A DNA stretch of 64,000 nt from Isoptericola jiangsuensis (GTDB lineage: Bacteria > Actinomycetota > Actinomycetes > Actinomycetales > Cellulomonadaceae), in the NCBI RefSeq assembly GCF_002563715.1, contig NZ_PDJJ01000001.1, positions 496,001 through 560,000 of the forward strand. The letters run 5' to 3'. Within the stretch, counting starts at the first letter, position 1. Each line of letters opens with the position of its first letter. Under the pieces are notes generated by a model that was not told the origin of the DNA, did no database searches, and worked only from the letters and a program-made list of their open reading frames with translations. Shown here piece by piece: positions 1 through 7,524 of this stretch. Both the position numbers and the translations under genes were made by a program.

Positions 1-1350
1 GGTCTGCGCGGCATCGACAACGGCCGCCTGCACTTCACCGGCGTCCGCGTGCCGCGCACGGACCTGCTGGCCCGGTACGGGTCGGTCGCCCCGGACGGCA
101 CGTACTCGTCGTCGATCGACAGCCCGGGACGCCGGTTCTTCACGATGCTCGGCTCGCTGGTGCAGGGCCGCGTGTCCCTCGACGGCTCGGCGGTCACGGC
201 CGCCAAGCTCGGCCTGGCGATCGCGGTGAAGTACGGCGCCGAGCGCCGCCAGTTCGCCGGGGCGCAGGGCGAGGAGGTCGTGCTGCTCGACTACGCGACC
301 CACCGGCGCCGGCTGTTCCCGCGCATCGCGGAGGCGTACGCCGGCCACTTCGCGAACGAGCGGCTGCTGGACCTGTTCGACGACGTCTTCTCCGGCGCGC
401 AGGACACCCCGGAGCGCCGCGAGGACCTGGAGACGACGGCCGCGGCGCTGAAGTCGACGTCGACGGCGTTCGCGCTCGACACGCTGCAGGAGTGCCGCGA
501 GGCGTGCGGCGGCGCGGGGTTCCTCACGGAGAACCGGATCACGTCGCTGCGGGCCGACCTCGACGTCTACGCGACGTTCGAGGGCGACAACACGGTGCTC
601 GCGCAGCTCGTCGCGAAGCGGCTGGTCGCGGACTACGGCCGTGAGGTCAAGGGGGCGACCCGCACGCCGGCGGGCATGGCGCGGTTCGTCGTCGAGCGGG
701 CGACGTCGGCGGCCCTGCACCGCACGGGCCTGCGGCGGGCGCAGCAGGCGCTGGCGGACGTCGGCGACCCGCGCCGTGCGGCCGGGCACCTGCGGGACGC
801 CGAGACCCAGCGCGAGCTGCTCGCCGACCGCGTCGCGACGATGGTCGAGGAGGTCGCCCAGGCGATGCGCCCGGCCCTCAAGGCGGACCCGGCGGAGGCG
901 GCCCGCATCCTCGACGAGAACCAGACGGCGCTGGTCGAGGCGGCCCGCGCGCACGCCGACCTGCTGCGGTGGGAGGCGTTCACCGAGGCGCTGGCCACCA
1001 TCGAGGACACGGGCACGCGCCTGGTCATGACGTGGGTGCGCGACGTGTTCGGCCTCACCGTCATCGAGCGGAACCTCACCTGGTACCTGCTGCACGGGCG
1101 GCTGTCCGACCAGCGGGCGCGCACCGTCACGGGCTACGTGGACCGGCTGCTGCGCCGGCTGCGGCCGCACGTCGTCGACCTGGTCGACGCGTGGGGCTAC
1201 GGCCAGGAGCACCTGCGGGCCGCGATCTCCTCGGGTGCCGAGGCGGAGCGCCAGGACGAGGCCCGCGCGTACTACCAGGCGCTGCGGGCGTCCGGGAACG
1301 CGCCGGTCAGCGAGAAGGCGCTGCGCAAGAAGGAGCAGAAGCAGCGCTGA
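1..1350 (+). CDS. Acyl-CoA oxidase, 5' end outside window
   Basis: The frame is already open at base 1 and closes with TGA, so about 449 C-terminal codons are visible. Near residue 190 of the fragment is YATFEGDNTVL; in acyl-CoA oxidases the Glu of FEGDN is the catalytic base that removes the alpha proton. The preceding ECREACGGAGF segment lines the FAD and substrate pocket. Family role: FAD-dependent first step of fatty-acid beta-oxidation, giving trans-2-enoyl-CoA. Oxidase rather than dehydrogenase is inferred from the roughly 250-residue extension beyond the catalytic Glu, which resembles peroxisome-type enzymes. It ends in a Lys/Gln/Arg-rich tail. The N-terminal domain cannot be checked here. 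Confidence 0.85.
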   Translation, partial: GLRGIDNGRLHFTGVRVPRTDLLARYGSVAPDGTYSSSIDSPGRRFFTMLGSLVQGRVSLDGSAVTAAKLGLAIAVKYGAERRQFAGAQGEEVVLLDYATHRRRLFPRIAEAYAGHFANERLLDLFDDVFSGAQDTPERREDLETTAAALKSTSTAFALDTLQECREACGGAGFLTENRITSLRADLDVYATFEGDNTVLAQLVAKRLVADYGREVKGATRTPAGMARFVVERATSAALHRTGLRRAQQALADVGDPRRAAGHLRDAETQRELLADRVATMVEEVAQAMRPALKADPAEAARILDENQTALVEAARAHADLLRWEAFTEALATIEDTGTRLVMTWVRDVFGLTVIERNLTWYLLHGRLSDQRARTVTGYVDRLLRRLRPHVVDLVDAWGYGQEHLRAAISSGAEAERQDEARAYYQALRASGNAPVSEKALRKKEQKQR

Positions 1351-1374
1351 TCGCGCCGCTCGCGCCGGTCGTCG

Positions 1375-1659
1375 TCAGGCGGCGACCGGCGTGGGAGCGG
1401 CCACCGGGGTGCCGAGCGCGGGTGCGCCGTCGGTCTCGGTGGTCGCCGGGGCCTCCCGCATCGGGACGCCGAGCGTGACGGTGGCGGGGCGGGCCGGTGT
1501 GCGGCCCGCGGGGACGTTCCGTGCGACGAACAGGGCCCCACCCAGCCCGACCAGCACCGCCAGGACCACCAGGGCGATCCAGCCCAGCGCCGCGGACGCC
1601 CCGAGGAGCATCCCGTCTCCCAGGACGACGGCTCCCGCCGTCCACATCATGCGTCTCAT
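1375..1659 (-). CDS. Small membrane protein, unknown function
   Basis: A 94-residue protein, convergent with the acyl-CoA oxidase gene and 24 bp from its end. Residues about 10-45 are strongly hydrophobic (GWIALVVLAVLVGLGGALFV), long enough for one or two membrane passes, followed by a Pro/Ala/Thr-rich tail probably outside the membrane. An AGGGGA stretch about 9 nt before the ATG can serve as ribosome binding site. I recognise no family. It could be a spurious frame in high-GC DNA, but the clean hydrophobic pattern with a basic start (MRRMM) favours a real small membrane protein. Confidence 0.45.
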   Translation of the reverse strand: MRRMMWTAGAVVLGDGMLLGASAALGWIALVVLAVLVGLGGALFVARNVPAGRTPARPATVTLGVPMREAPATTETDGAPALGTPVAAPTPVAA

Positions 1660-1845
1660 TCCCCTGACCCTCCACGGTCCGCCTCATCCGTGTCGCCTCC
1701 CAGCCAACGTCAGTTCCGGGCCGACCGCATCCCGGGGAGACGTCGTGCTGGTCACAAGTCGGTACCGACTCGCCGAAGGCTCAGGGGAACCTCAGGTGCG
1801 AGCGGTCGGTCGGGTGCGGAGACCCGTCGGGGAACGTCCCGGGGT

Positions 1846-2325
1846 TCAGCGCGGGGCGAGGGTGGCGTGCTGGAGGCTGTGGCCGAGCAGGAGGGGTGAC
1901 GGTGCCGGGGCGAACCGCTGCCGGTGCAGCTCGCCGGTCATGCGCAGGGCCAGCTCGAGCCGGACGGGGACGGCGGACGCGGCGCTGAGCCGGCCCCCGA
2001 GGACGGGGTGCGGCATGAACGTCAGCACCTCGTCCGGGCCCGGGGAGACGCCGTGCGCGGCGGCCTCGACCACGAGGTCCTCCAGCAGGAGGTCCTGACG
2101 GCCGGCGGGGGAGTCCAGCTCGGCCGTGAGCTCGACGGCGGTGGGCCAGCGGAGCTCGAGCGAGCCCTCGACGGTGTCGAGGAACCACCAGCCCTCCAGG
2201 GACTCGAGGAGGACGTCACCGAACACGGTGGCGAGCCGGGGGGTCATGCCGGCCAGGTCGAGCCACGACCAGGCCGCCAGCCCGTACTGGAAAGCGCGGG
2301 GTGCGAAGGGCCTGAGGTGTTCCAC
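1846..2325 (-). CDS. Immunity-like protein with Tdi1/DUF1851-type C-terminus
   Basis: About 159 residues. The pattern FGDVLLESLEGWWFLDTVEG, then LLLEDLVVEAAAHG and PHPVLGG, is what I know from the T6SS immunity protein Tdi1 C-terminal family (DUF1851), which occurs widely as cytoplasmic immunity or SMI1/KNR4-like proteins, often orphaned. The GTG at 2325 is chosen because a TTTGAT hexamer ends 6 nt upstream (leaderless pattern of this window) and the 24 residues upstream look non-native; an ATG at 2397 is possible. No toxin or secretion gene is adjacent. It diverges from the gene at 2507 across an array of 9-bp direct repeats. The family call rests on pattern memory only. Confidence 0.6.
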   Translation of the reverse strand: MEHLRPFAPRAFQYGLAAWSWLDLAGMTPRLATVFGDVLLESLEGWWFLDTVEGSLELRWPTAVELTAELDSPAGRQDLLLEDLVVEAAAHGVSPGPDEVLTFMPHPVLGGRLSAASAVPVRLELALRMTGELHRQRFAPAPSPLLLGHSLQHATLAPR

Positions 2326-2391
2326 CGGCGCATCAAAGCACGGTGGGGAGATACGTGGAACCCCGCGTCGCACTGAACAAGATGTGACGGG

Positions 2392-2435
2392 GTTCACGGG
2401 TGCAGATCACGTTCTTCACGGGTTGTTCACGGGTG
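2392..2435. promoter_or_regulatory. Phased direct repeats (TTCACGGGT), PHO-box-like
   Basis: TTCACGGGT occurs at 2393-2401, 2415-2423 and 2426-2434. The 11-mer GTTCACGGGTG is repeated exactly at 2392-2402 and 2425-2435, 33 bp apart, with a related unit (CTTCACGGGTT) at 2414-2424. An 11-bp phase of GTTCA-type units is the architecture bound by OmpR-family regulators such as actinobacterial PhoP. The array lies between the divergent genes starting at 2325 and 2507 and could control either. Binding by PhoP is inference; MtrA or another response regulator would look similar. Confidence 0.55.
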
Positions 2436-2506
2436 TCCGGGCCGGGAACCGGGGCGACCCCTGCCCCGTTCGACGAGGTACCGCACCCGATCCCGGAGGA
2501 CCGCCC

Positions 2507-3151
2507 GTGAGCACCCTGCGCCGCCCCGACCCCCGTACCGTCGCCCTGGCCGGACTGACGACCTGGGCCTGGTACGCGGTCCCGGACGTCGTCGGCCCCC
2601 GGTGGGCCCGCGCCACCGCGAAGTCCGTGATCGGGGTGGGCGCGACCGCGCTGGCCGTGGGCGGCACGCGCGAGGGCCGGGAGCTGCGCGCCGGGCTGCG
2701 CGACCTCGCCGACGCCGTCGCGGCCGACGTCGAGGCGCTGCCCGGTGACCCGGCCGGCCCCGACCTCGGACCCGACGACCTTCCCTGCGAGGCGTGCGAC
2801 CCCACACCTGCGGGCCGTGACGCCCCGGACGAGGACCCCGCCGACGACAACCCCGCGCCGACCGCCGGAGCGGTCGTCGCGGCGGGTGCGCCGACCGCCG
2901 GGGCGGTCGCCGCCGTGGGCGTCGGGACGCTGGCCGCGGTCGGCCTCGCCGTGGCGGCGGCGGTCGCCGGGGAGCGATGGGCGTACCGCCGTGGCGAGGC
3001 GCTGCGGGAGCGCGGCGTCGTCGCACCGCACACGAGGGTCGGGTTCGTGCTGGGCCTGCTCGCGGCGGGGCTCGCGGCGATCGACCTCGACCTGGACGGC
3101 CGCCCCGCCGACGACCGCGACCCGACGGGCGACCCGGCACCCGCGCCCTGA
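2507..3151 (+). CDS. Membrane protein, unknown function
   Basis: A 214-residue protein starting at a GTG placed about 7 nt after a good GGAGG (2495-2500 region); in-frame codons upstream run through the phased repeats and are unlikely to be coding. Hydrophobic stretches lie at residues about 13-30, 38-52, 118-152 and 176-190, separated by an acidic, Pro-rich loop (residues about 80-118) that contains one CEAC pair. The central Ala/Gly/Val-rich segment is long enough for one or two helices. I recognise no family. Its promoter region overlaps or lies just downstream of the PHO-box-like array, so phosphate or envelope-stress control is possible. A short GC stem-loop follows it. Confidence 0.6.
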   Translation: MSTLRRPDPRTVALAGLTTWAWYAVPDVVGPRWARATAKSVIGVGATALAVGGTREGRELRAGLRDLADAVAADVEALPGDPAGPDLGPDDLPCEACDPTPAGRDAPDEDPADDNPAPTAGAVVAAGAPTAGAVAAVGVGTLAAVGLAVAAAVAGERWAYRRGEALRERGVVAPHTRVGFVLGLLAAGLAAIDLDLDGRPADDRDPTGDPAPAP

Positions 3152-3153
3152 GG

Positions 3154-3170
3154 GCCCGGCTCAGCCGGGC
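3154..3170. terminator. Short GC-rich hairpin after 2507-3151 gene
   Basis: GCCCGGC-TCA-GCCGGGC is a perfect 7-bp stem with a 3-nt loop right after the stop codon, between a plus-strand gene and the convergent crtI. There is no T-run, as is common in high-GC actinobacteria, so terminator function is inferred from position. Confidence 0.4.
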
Positions 3171-3251
3171 GGCCGCTCCCCGACGAGGAGCCGGGACACG
3201 AGGGACGCGGTGGTCACGTCCACCGGCGGGGTCCGGGGCGCAGCGGCGAGG

Positions 3252-4910
3252 TCACCGGTCCCCCGGCACGGCGCTCGCCGTGCCGGGACCCGTGGCGACA
3301 GGGGCCGCGGCGGGCTCCGGCAGGGGAGCGGCACCGGTGTCGCCGCGGAGCTCCTTCAGCACGAGCTCGGCGCTGATGAGGCACATCGGCAGGCCGACGC
3401 CCGGGATCGTGGTGCCCCCCGTGTGGAGCAGACCCGCGACCTTCGACGAACGCACCGACCCGCGGAACATCGCGCTCTGCCGCAGCGTGTGCGCGGGTCC
3501 GAGCAGGCTGCCCGACCAGGAGGCGAGGTCGGCCGCGAAGTCCCCCGGGCCGACGGTCCGGCGCACCACCACGCGGTCGGCGAGGTCGGGCACCCCCGCC
3601 CATCGGGCCACCTGGTCGATCGCGGCGTCCGCGACCTGCTCGACGACCGGGTCGCCGGCGCCGTCCACGCCGCCCCGGCCGATCGACGGGTCCGCGGGGA
3701 CGGGCACGAGGACGAACAGGTTCTCGTCGCCCGCCGGTGCGACCGTCGGGTCGGTCCGCGACGGCGTGCACACGTACGCCGACGCCGGGCGCGGGACGCG
3801 GCCGTCCCGGATCGCCCCGAAGTTCTCGGCCCAGTCGGCCGTGAAGAACAGCGAGTGGTGCGCCAGCTCGGGCACGCGGCCGCGCACCCCCAGCATGGCG
3901 ATCACGCCGCCCGGGCCGGGGTCGCCGTGGTTCCACGACCGGTCCGACCGGCCGCGCAGCCGCGGCGGCAGCAGGTCCTGCTCCACGTGGTGCAGGTCCG
4001 CGGCGGTCACCACGACGTCGGCCGACGTGCGGTGGACGGCGCCGTCGGCGTCCGTCCACCGCACCCCGGTGGCCCGGGCGCGGGGGCGCCGCGGTCCGGG
4101 GGGAGGAGGCCCCGGGCGGTCACCGCCCCCCGGCCGGGCCCCGACGGCGGCGGTCGTGATCGCCGTGACCCGGGCGCCGGTGCGCAGGGTGACGCCTGCC
4201 TGCACCGCCAGCCGGGCGATCACGTCGACCAGGTGCGCGAACCCTCCCAGTGGGTAGCGCACCCCGCCGTCGAGGTCGAGGGAGCTCATGAGGTGGTAGA
4301 GGGCCGGGGTGCGGTCGGGGGAGGACCCGAGGAACACCGCCGGGTAGCCGAGCACCTGGCGCAGCCGCACGTCGTCGAACCGCGACGCGACGAACCCCTC
4401 CAGGGAGCGGCCGAGCAGCGGGGCCAGGCGCGGCAGCGCGGTCACGACCTCCCGGGACGCGAAGGGCCGCCAGGACGCGAACGTCGTGTAGAGGAAGTGC
4501 CGCAGCGCCATGTCGTACGCGTCGCCCGACGAGTCCAGGTAGCGCTCCAGCGCGGCTCCCGCGCCGGGCTCGACCGCCTCGAACGCGGCGACGTTCGCCG
4601 CGCGCGAGCGGGCGACGTCGAACGGGCCGTCGTGGCCCTCGAAGAACACCCGGTAGGCGGGCTCCGGGGCGACCAGGTCCAGGACGTCGGCGGTGGAGGT
4701 GCCCATCAGGGCGAAGAAGTGGTCGAACACCTCCGGCATGAGGTACCACGACGGGCCCGTGTCGAAGCGGAACCCGTCGCGCTCCCACGAGCCGGCGCGT
4801 CCGCCCACGGCGTCGTGCCGCTCCAGCAGCTCGACCTCGTGCCCCTCGCGGGCGAGCAGCGCGGCGGACGCGAGGCCCGAGATCCCGCCACCCACGACCA
4901 CGACCCTCAC
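3252..4910 (-). CDS. crtI: Phytoene desaturase CrtI
   Basis: A 552-residue FAD-dependent desaturase converting phytoene to neurosporene or lycopene at the membrane. The N-terminus VVVVGGGISGLASAALLAR is the dinucleotide-binding GxGxxG fold, followed by GGRAGSW and FDTGPSW typical of CrtI; the C-terminus has LLHTGGTTIPGVGLPMCLISA, the second FAD-contact motif. The start is GTG (not ATG) and overlaps the crtB stop by 4 nt (GTGA), so translation is coupled. An oddity is a Pro/Arg/Gly-rich insertion of about 20 residues near residues 257-277, absent from CrtI proteins I remember. It is the last gene of the crtE-crtB-crtI operon; no cyclase or elongase gene is nearby, so lycopene or a locally unextended product is expected. 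Confidence 0.93.
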   Translation of the reverse strand: MRVVVVGGGISGLASAALLAREGHEVELLERHDAVGGRAGSWERDGFRFDTGPSWYLMPEVFDHFFALMGTSTADVLDLVAPEPAYRVFFEGHDGPFDVARSRAANVAAFEAVEPGAGAALERYLDSSGDAYDMALRHFLYTTFASWRPFASREVVTALPRLAPLLGRSLEGFVASRFDDVRLRQVLGYPAVFLGSSPDRTPALYHLMSSLDLDGGVRYPLGGFAHLVDVIARLAVQAGVTLRTGARVTAITTAAVGARPGGGDRPGPPPPGPRRPRARATGVRWTDADGAVHRTSADVVVTAADLHHVEQDLLPPRLRGRSDRSWNHGDPGPGGVIAMLGVRGRVPELAHHSLFFTADWAENFGAIRDGRVPRPASAYVCTPSRTDPTVAPAGDENLFVLVPVPADPSIGRGGVDGAGDPVVEQVADAAIDQVARWAGVPDLADRVVVRRTVGPGDFAADLASWSGSLLGPAHTLRQSAMFRGSVRSSKVAGLLHTGGTTIPGVGLPMCLISAELVLKELRGDTGAAPLPEPAAAPVATGPGTASAVPGDR

Positions 4911-5791
4911 GACGACCTCCGGACCCGCTCGCGCAGCACCGCCGCGGCGACCAGGCGTGCCTTGACGGCGTCGGGGACGCGCACGCGCCGCCGACGCAGC
5001 TCCGCGGCGGGCGTCGCCCGCAGCCGGCGGGACAGCTCGGCGAACAGGTCGTGCGCGACCCGGACGGCGAGCCGGCTGGAGCGGGGCAGCCCGTCGATCG
5101 CGGCCGACGCCGCGGCGAGGTCCGCGTCGACGTCGTCGAGCAGCACGTCACGGGTCGCGTCGTCGAGGTCGCCGTGGACGCCCGGGAAGTAGGCGCGGCC
5201 GCGGTCGTCGAGGTCGTCGGCGAGGTCCCGCAGGAAGTTGACCTTCTGGAACGCGGCGCCCAGCCGGGCCGCCCCCGGTGCGAGGTGCGCGTAGGCGTCG
5301 TCGTCACCGCCCACGAACACGCGCAGGCACATGAGCCCCACGACCTCCGCCGACCCGTGGACGTACACGGCCATGCTCTCCGCGTCGTGCTCGCGCACCG
5401 TCAGGTCGGTGCGCATCGACGCGAAGAACGGGTCGATCAGCTCCGCGTCGATACCGAACCGGCGGGCGGTCCGGGCGAAGCCGTGCACCACGAGGTCGGT
5501 GCTGTGCCCGCGGGCCACGGCCGCGGCGGTCTCCCGCTCGTAGGCGTCGAGGAGCGCCGTGCGCTCCTCGGTGGTGAGGGAGGCGTCGACGTCGTCGACG
5601 ACCTCGTCGGCGACGCGCACCAGCGCGTAGACGGCACGCACGTGGTCGCGGGCGTCCGGGCCGAGGAGGCGGCACGCCCAGCCGAAGGAGGTCGAGTACT
5701 CGTCGACGACGGCGCGCGCCACGCGGGCGGCGGCCGCGTCGTACGCGCCGGCCCGGGGGTCGGCACCGGTGGTGGGTCGGGTGGCGGTCAT
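4907..5791 (-). CDS. crtB: Phytoene synthase CrtB
   Basis: A 294-residue squalene/phytoene synthase condensing two geranylgeranyl diphosphates to 15-cis-phytoene. Both Asp-rich motifs are present: DEVVDD near residue 60 and NFLRDLADDLDDRGRAYFP near residue 190-208, the latter also carrying the substrate-contact Asn and Arg. Length matches the family. The ATG at 5791 is chosen because it overlaps the crtE stop by 4 nt (ATGA); the open frame continues upstream only as a shadow of crtE. Its own stop overlaps the crtI GTG in the same manner, giving a tightly coupled three-gene unit. Confidence 0.93.
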   Translation of the reverse strand: MTATRPTTGADPRAGAYDAAAARVARAVVDEYSTSFGWACRLLGPDARDHVRAVYALVRVADEVVDDVDASLTTEERTALLDAYERETAAAVARGHSTDLVVHGFARTARRFGIDAELIDPFFASMRTDLTVREHDAESMAVYVHGSAEVVGLMCLRVFVGGDDDAYAHLAPGAARLGAAFQKVNFLRDLADDLDDRGRAYFPGVHGDLDDATRDVLLDDVDADLAAASAAIDGLPRSSRLAVRVAHDLFAELSRRLRATPAAELRRRRVRVPDAVKARLVAAAVLRERVRRSS

Positions 5792-6783
5792 GCAGCCCAC
5801 TCTCCCTGATCGTGGCCGGCCGGCACGGCCAGCGCGAGCAGCTGCGCCACGGGGGCGTCCAGGCCGAGCGCGGCGGCGCGCTCGACGGCGGAGTGCTCGT
5901 AGCGGTGGGCGAGGTCCTCGGTGGCGGCGCGGGCGCCGCAACGGTCCAGGAGCGCCCGCACGGCCTCGAGGTCGGCGTCCGCGGCGTCCTGGCGGCCGAG
6001 CCACGGCGAGATCCGCGGCCAGTCGGCGGTGGTCCGGGCGAACGCCACCAGCGCCGTCCCGCGGCCCTCGCGCAGGTCCGAGGTCGCGGGCTTGCCGGTG
6101 CGTTCCGGGTCGCCGAACGTGCCGAGGACGTCGTCGCGGAGCTGGTAGGCGATGCCCAGGTCCTGGCCGAGGGCGGTCAGCTCGCCGTCGAGGTCGGCGC
6201 GCCCGGCGAGCACGGCGGCGAGGCGCAGCGGCAGCTCGAACGAGTAGGCGGCGGTCTTGCCGCGCGCGGTGCGCACGACGTCGTCGAGGGCGGGCGGCAG
6301 GTGGCTGAACCAGAGGTCGCGGAGCTCGCCGTCGGCGCTGAGGCGGACCGCCTCGTCCAGCAGGTCGAGGAGGCGGGTGACGACGGCGGGGCGCGCGCCG
6401 CACAGCGCGAGGCCGCGGACCGCGTCGACGAGGGCGAGGTCCCCGGCGAGCAGACCGGCCGCGGCGCCGTAGCCGTGCGCGGCGGCGTCGGGCAGGCCCT
6501 GCGAGCGGGCGTGCGCGGCGTACCGGCCGGCGACGTTCGCGTGGCCCCGGCGCACGTGGTCGTCGTCGATGACGTCGTCGTGCGCGAGGAACGCGGTGTG
6601 GAGCGACTCGACGGCCTCGCCGGCGGCCAGCGCGGCGCTGCGCGGCTCGGGCTCGGTCGCCGTGGGGGCGAGGGTGTCGTAGGCGCCGACGAGCAGCCGG
6701 GGGCGGAGCCGCTTGCCGGGCGGGACGGCGGGGCTCGCGGAGACCCACGGTGCGTCGTCGGGGGGTGCGTGGGAGGCGTCCAC
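5788..6783 (-). CDS. crtE: Geranylgeranyl diphosphate synthase CrtE/IdsA
   Basis: A 331-residue trans-isoprenyl diphosphate synthase that elongates farnesyl or geranyl diphosphate to GGPP for carotenoids. The first Asp-rich motif is HDDVIDDD near residue 68 and the second is YQLRDDVLG near residue 216, the DDxxG variant I associate with actinobacterial IdsA/CrtE. GKRLRPRLL is the conserved isopentenyl diphosphate binding segment. The start codon is GTG at 6783 with AAGGAG 7 nt upstream. It is the first gene of the crt operon and divergent from the MarR regulator, with the CTAG-rich operator between them. Confidence 0.92.
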   Translation of the reverse strand: MDASHAPPDDAPWVSASPAVPPGKRLRPRLLVGAYDTLAPTATEPEPRSAALAAGEAVESLHTAFLAHDDVIDDDHVRRGHANVAGRYAAHARSQGLPDAAAHGYGAAAGLLAGDLALVDAVRGLALCGARPAVVTRLLDLLDEAVRLSADGELRDLWFSHLPPALDDVVRTARGKTAAYSFELPLRLAAVLAGRADLDGELTALGQDLGIAYQLRDDVLGTFGDPERTGKPATSDLREGRGTALVAFARTTADWPRISPWLGRQDAADADLEAVRALLDRCGARAATEDLAHRYEHSAVERAAALGLDAPVAQLLALAVPAGHDQGEWAA

Positions 6784-6808
6784 CGGAACTCCTTAGATCG
6801 GGCAGAAT

Positions 6809-6841
6809 CTAGCCTAGCAAGAAACTAGTTCGACTAACTAG
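6809..6841. promoter_or_regulatory. CTAG-rich operator between crtE and marR gene
   Basis: Four CTAG tetramers (6809-6812, 6814-6817, 6825-6828, 6838-6841) fall within 33 bp, including the perfect palindrome AACTAGTT at 6823-6830 and a half copy AACTAG at 6836-6841. CTAG is normally rare in high-GC genomes, so the cluster is striking. It fills most of the 63-bp divergent gap and should overlap both promoters. In Corynebacterium the MarR repressor CrtR binds the equivalent crtE upstream gap and senses GGPP; the same wiring here is inference. Confidence 0.65.
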
Positions 6842-6846
6842 GTATC

Positions 6847-7395
6847 ATGGTGATCGTGCAGCAGCCACCCGGGGGAACCGCCTACTGGTACGACTCGGAC
6901 GACGACGACGCGCGGCACCTCCTCGAGGCGCTCCGGGTCTTCCGCCGCTCCGACGAGGCCATGCGCCGCCGTGCCGGCCGGGAGATGGCGATGAACCTCA
7001 CCGACCTGCGCGCACTGCGGCACGTCATCGCCGCCGAGCGACGCGGCGACTCCGTCACGCCCCGCGACCTCGCCGAGGACCTCGGCATCTCCACCGCGTC
7101 CACCACCAAGGTCCTCGACCGGCTCACCGGCTCCGGCCACCTCGAACGCCTCCCGCACCCCCGCGACCGCCGCTCCGTCGTCGTCGTCGCCACCCCCGAC
7201 GCCCACGCCGAGGTCCGCGCACGCCTCGCCGGCGCCCACGCCCGCATGCTCGCCGCCGCCCGGGCCGTCCCCGAGCACTGCCGCCCCGCCGTCCGCGACT
7301 TCCTCCTCGCCATGGCCGCCTCCGTGGACACGCCGGACGACGCCGTCGCGGAGGCCGTCGTCGGCGACGACGGGGCCCCCGCCGCGGGCCGGTAG
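6847..7395 (+). CDS. MarR-family regulator, likely CrtR-like repressor of crtEBI
   Basis: A 182-residue MarR protein. The winged helix spans about residues 68-118: LAEDLGISTASTTKVLDRLTGSG is the recognition-helix region and PRDRRSVVV the wing. An acidic N-terminal stretch (DSDDDDAR) precedes the dimerisation helix. It sits divergently 63 bp from crtE, as the GGPP-responsive repressor CrtR does in Corynebacterium, so autorepression plus crt repression is the likely role. The ATG lies 2-3 nt after the last CTAG element, so the mRNA may be leaderless; a GTG two codons in is an alternative. Ligand and targets are inferred from location. Confidence 0.82.
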   Translation: MVIVQQPPGGTAYWYDSDDDDARHLLEALRVFRRSDEAMRRRAGREMAMNLTDLRALRHVIAAERRGDSVTPRDLAEDLGISTASTTKVLDRLTGSGHLERLPHPRDRRSVVVVATPDAHAEVRARLAGAHARMLAAARAVPEHCRPAVRDFLLAMAASVDTPDDAVAEAVVGDDGAPAAGR

Positions 7396-7398
7396 ACT
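7393..7398 (+). promoter_or_regulatory. Candidate purL -10 element
   Basis: TAGACT overlaps the stop codon of the MarR gene and fits the actinobacterial TANNNT -10 consensus. It would place transcription start near 7405, leaving a leader of about 120 nt before purL. No convincing -35 is visible. Confidence 0.4.
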
Positions 7399-7524
7399 GG
7401 CACCCGCGCCGACCCGGGAACCCGGGCCAGGGCGCGAACCCAGGCCCCGGACCGATGCCGGACGCCGTCCGCCCCGAGCGCGGTGGTCACCCGGTCCGGC
7501 ACCCCGTGCGACCCGAGGGATGAG

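Noticed and set aside
4907-6748. CrtB as a 613-residue protein with long N-terminal extension
   Set aside because: The extra 319 residues are the out-of-frame shadow of crtE; the ATGA overlap at 5788-5791 gives the real start.
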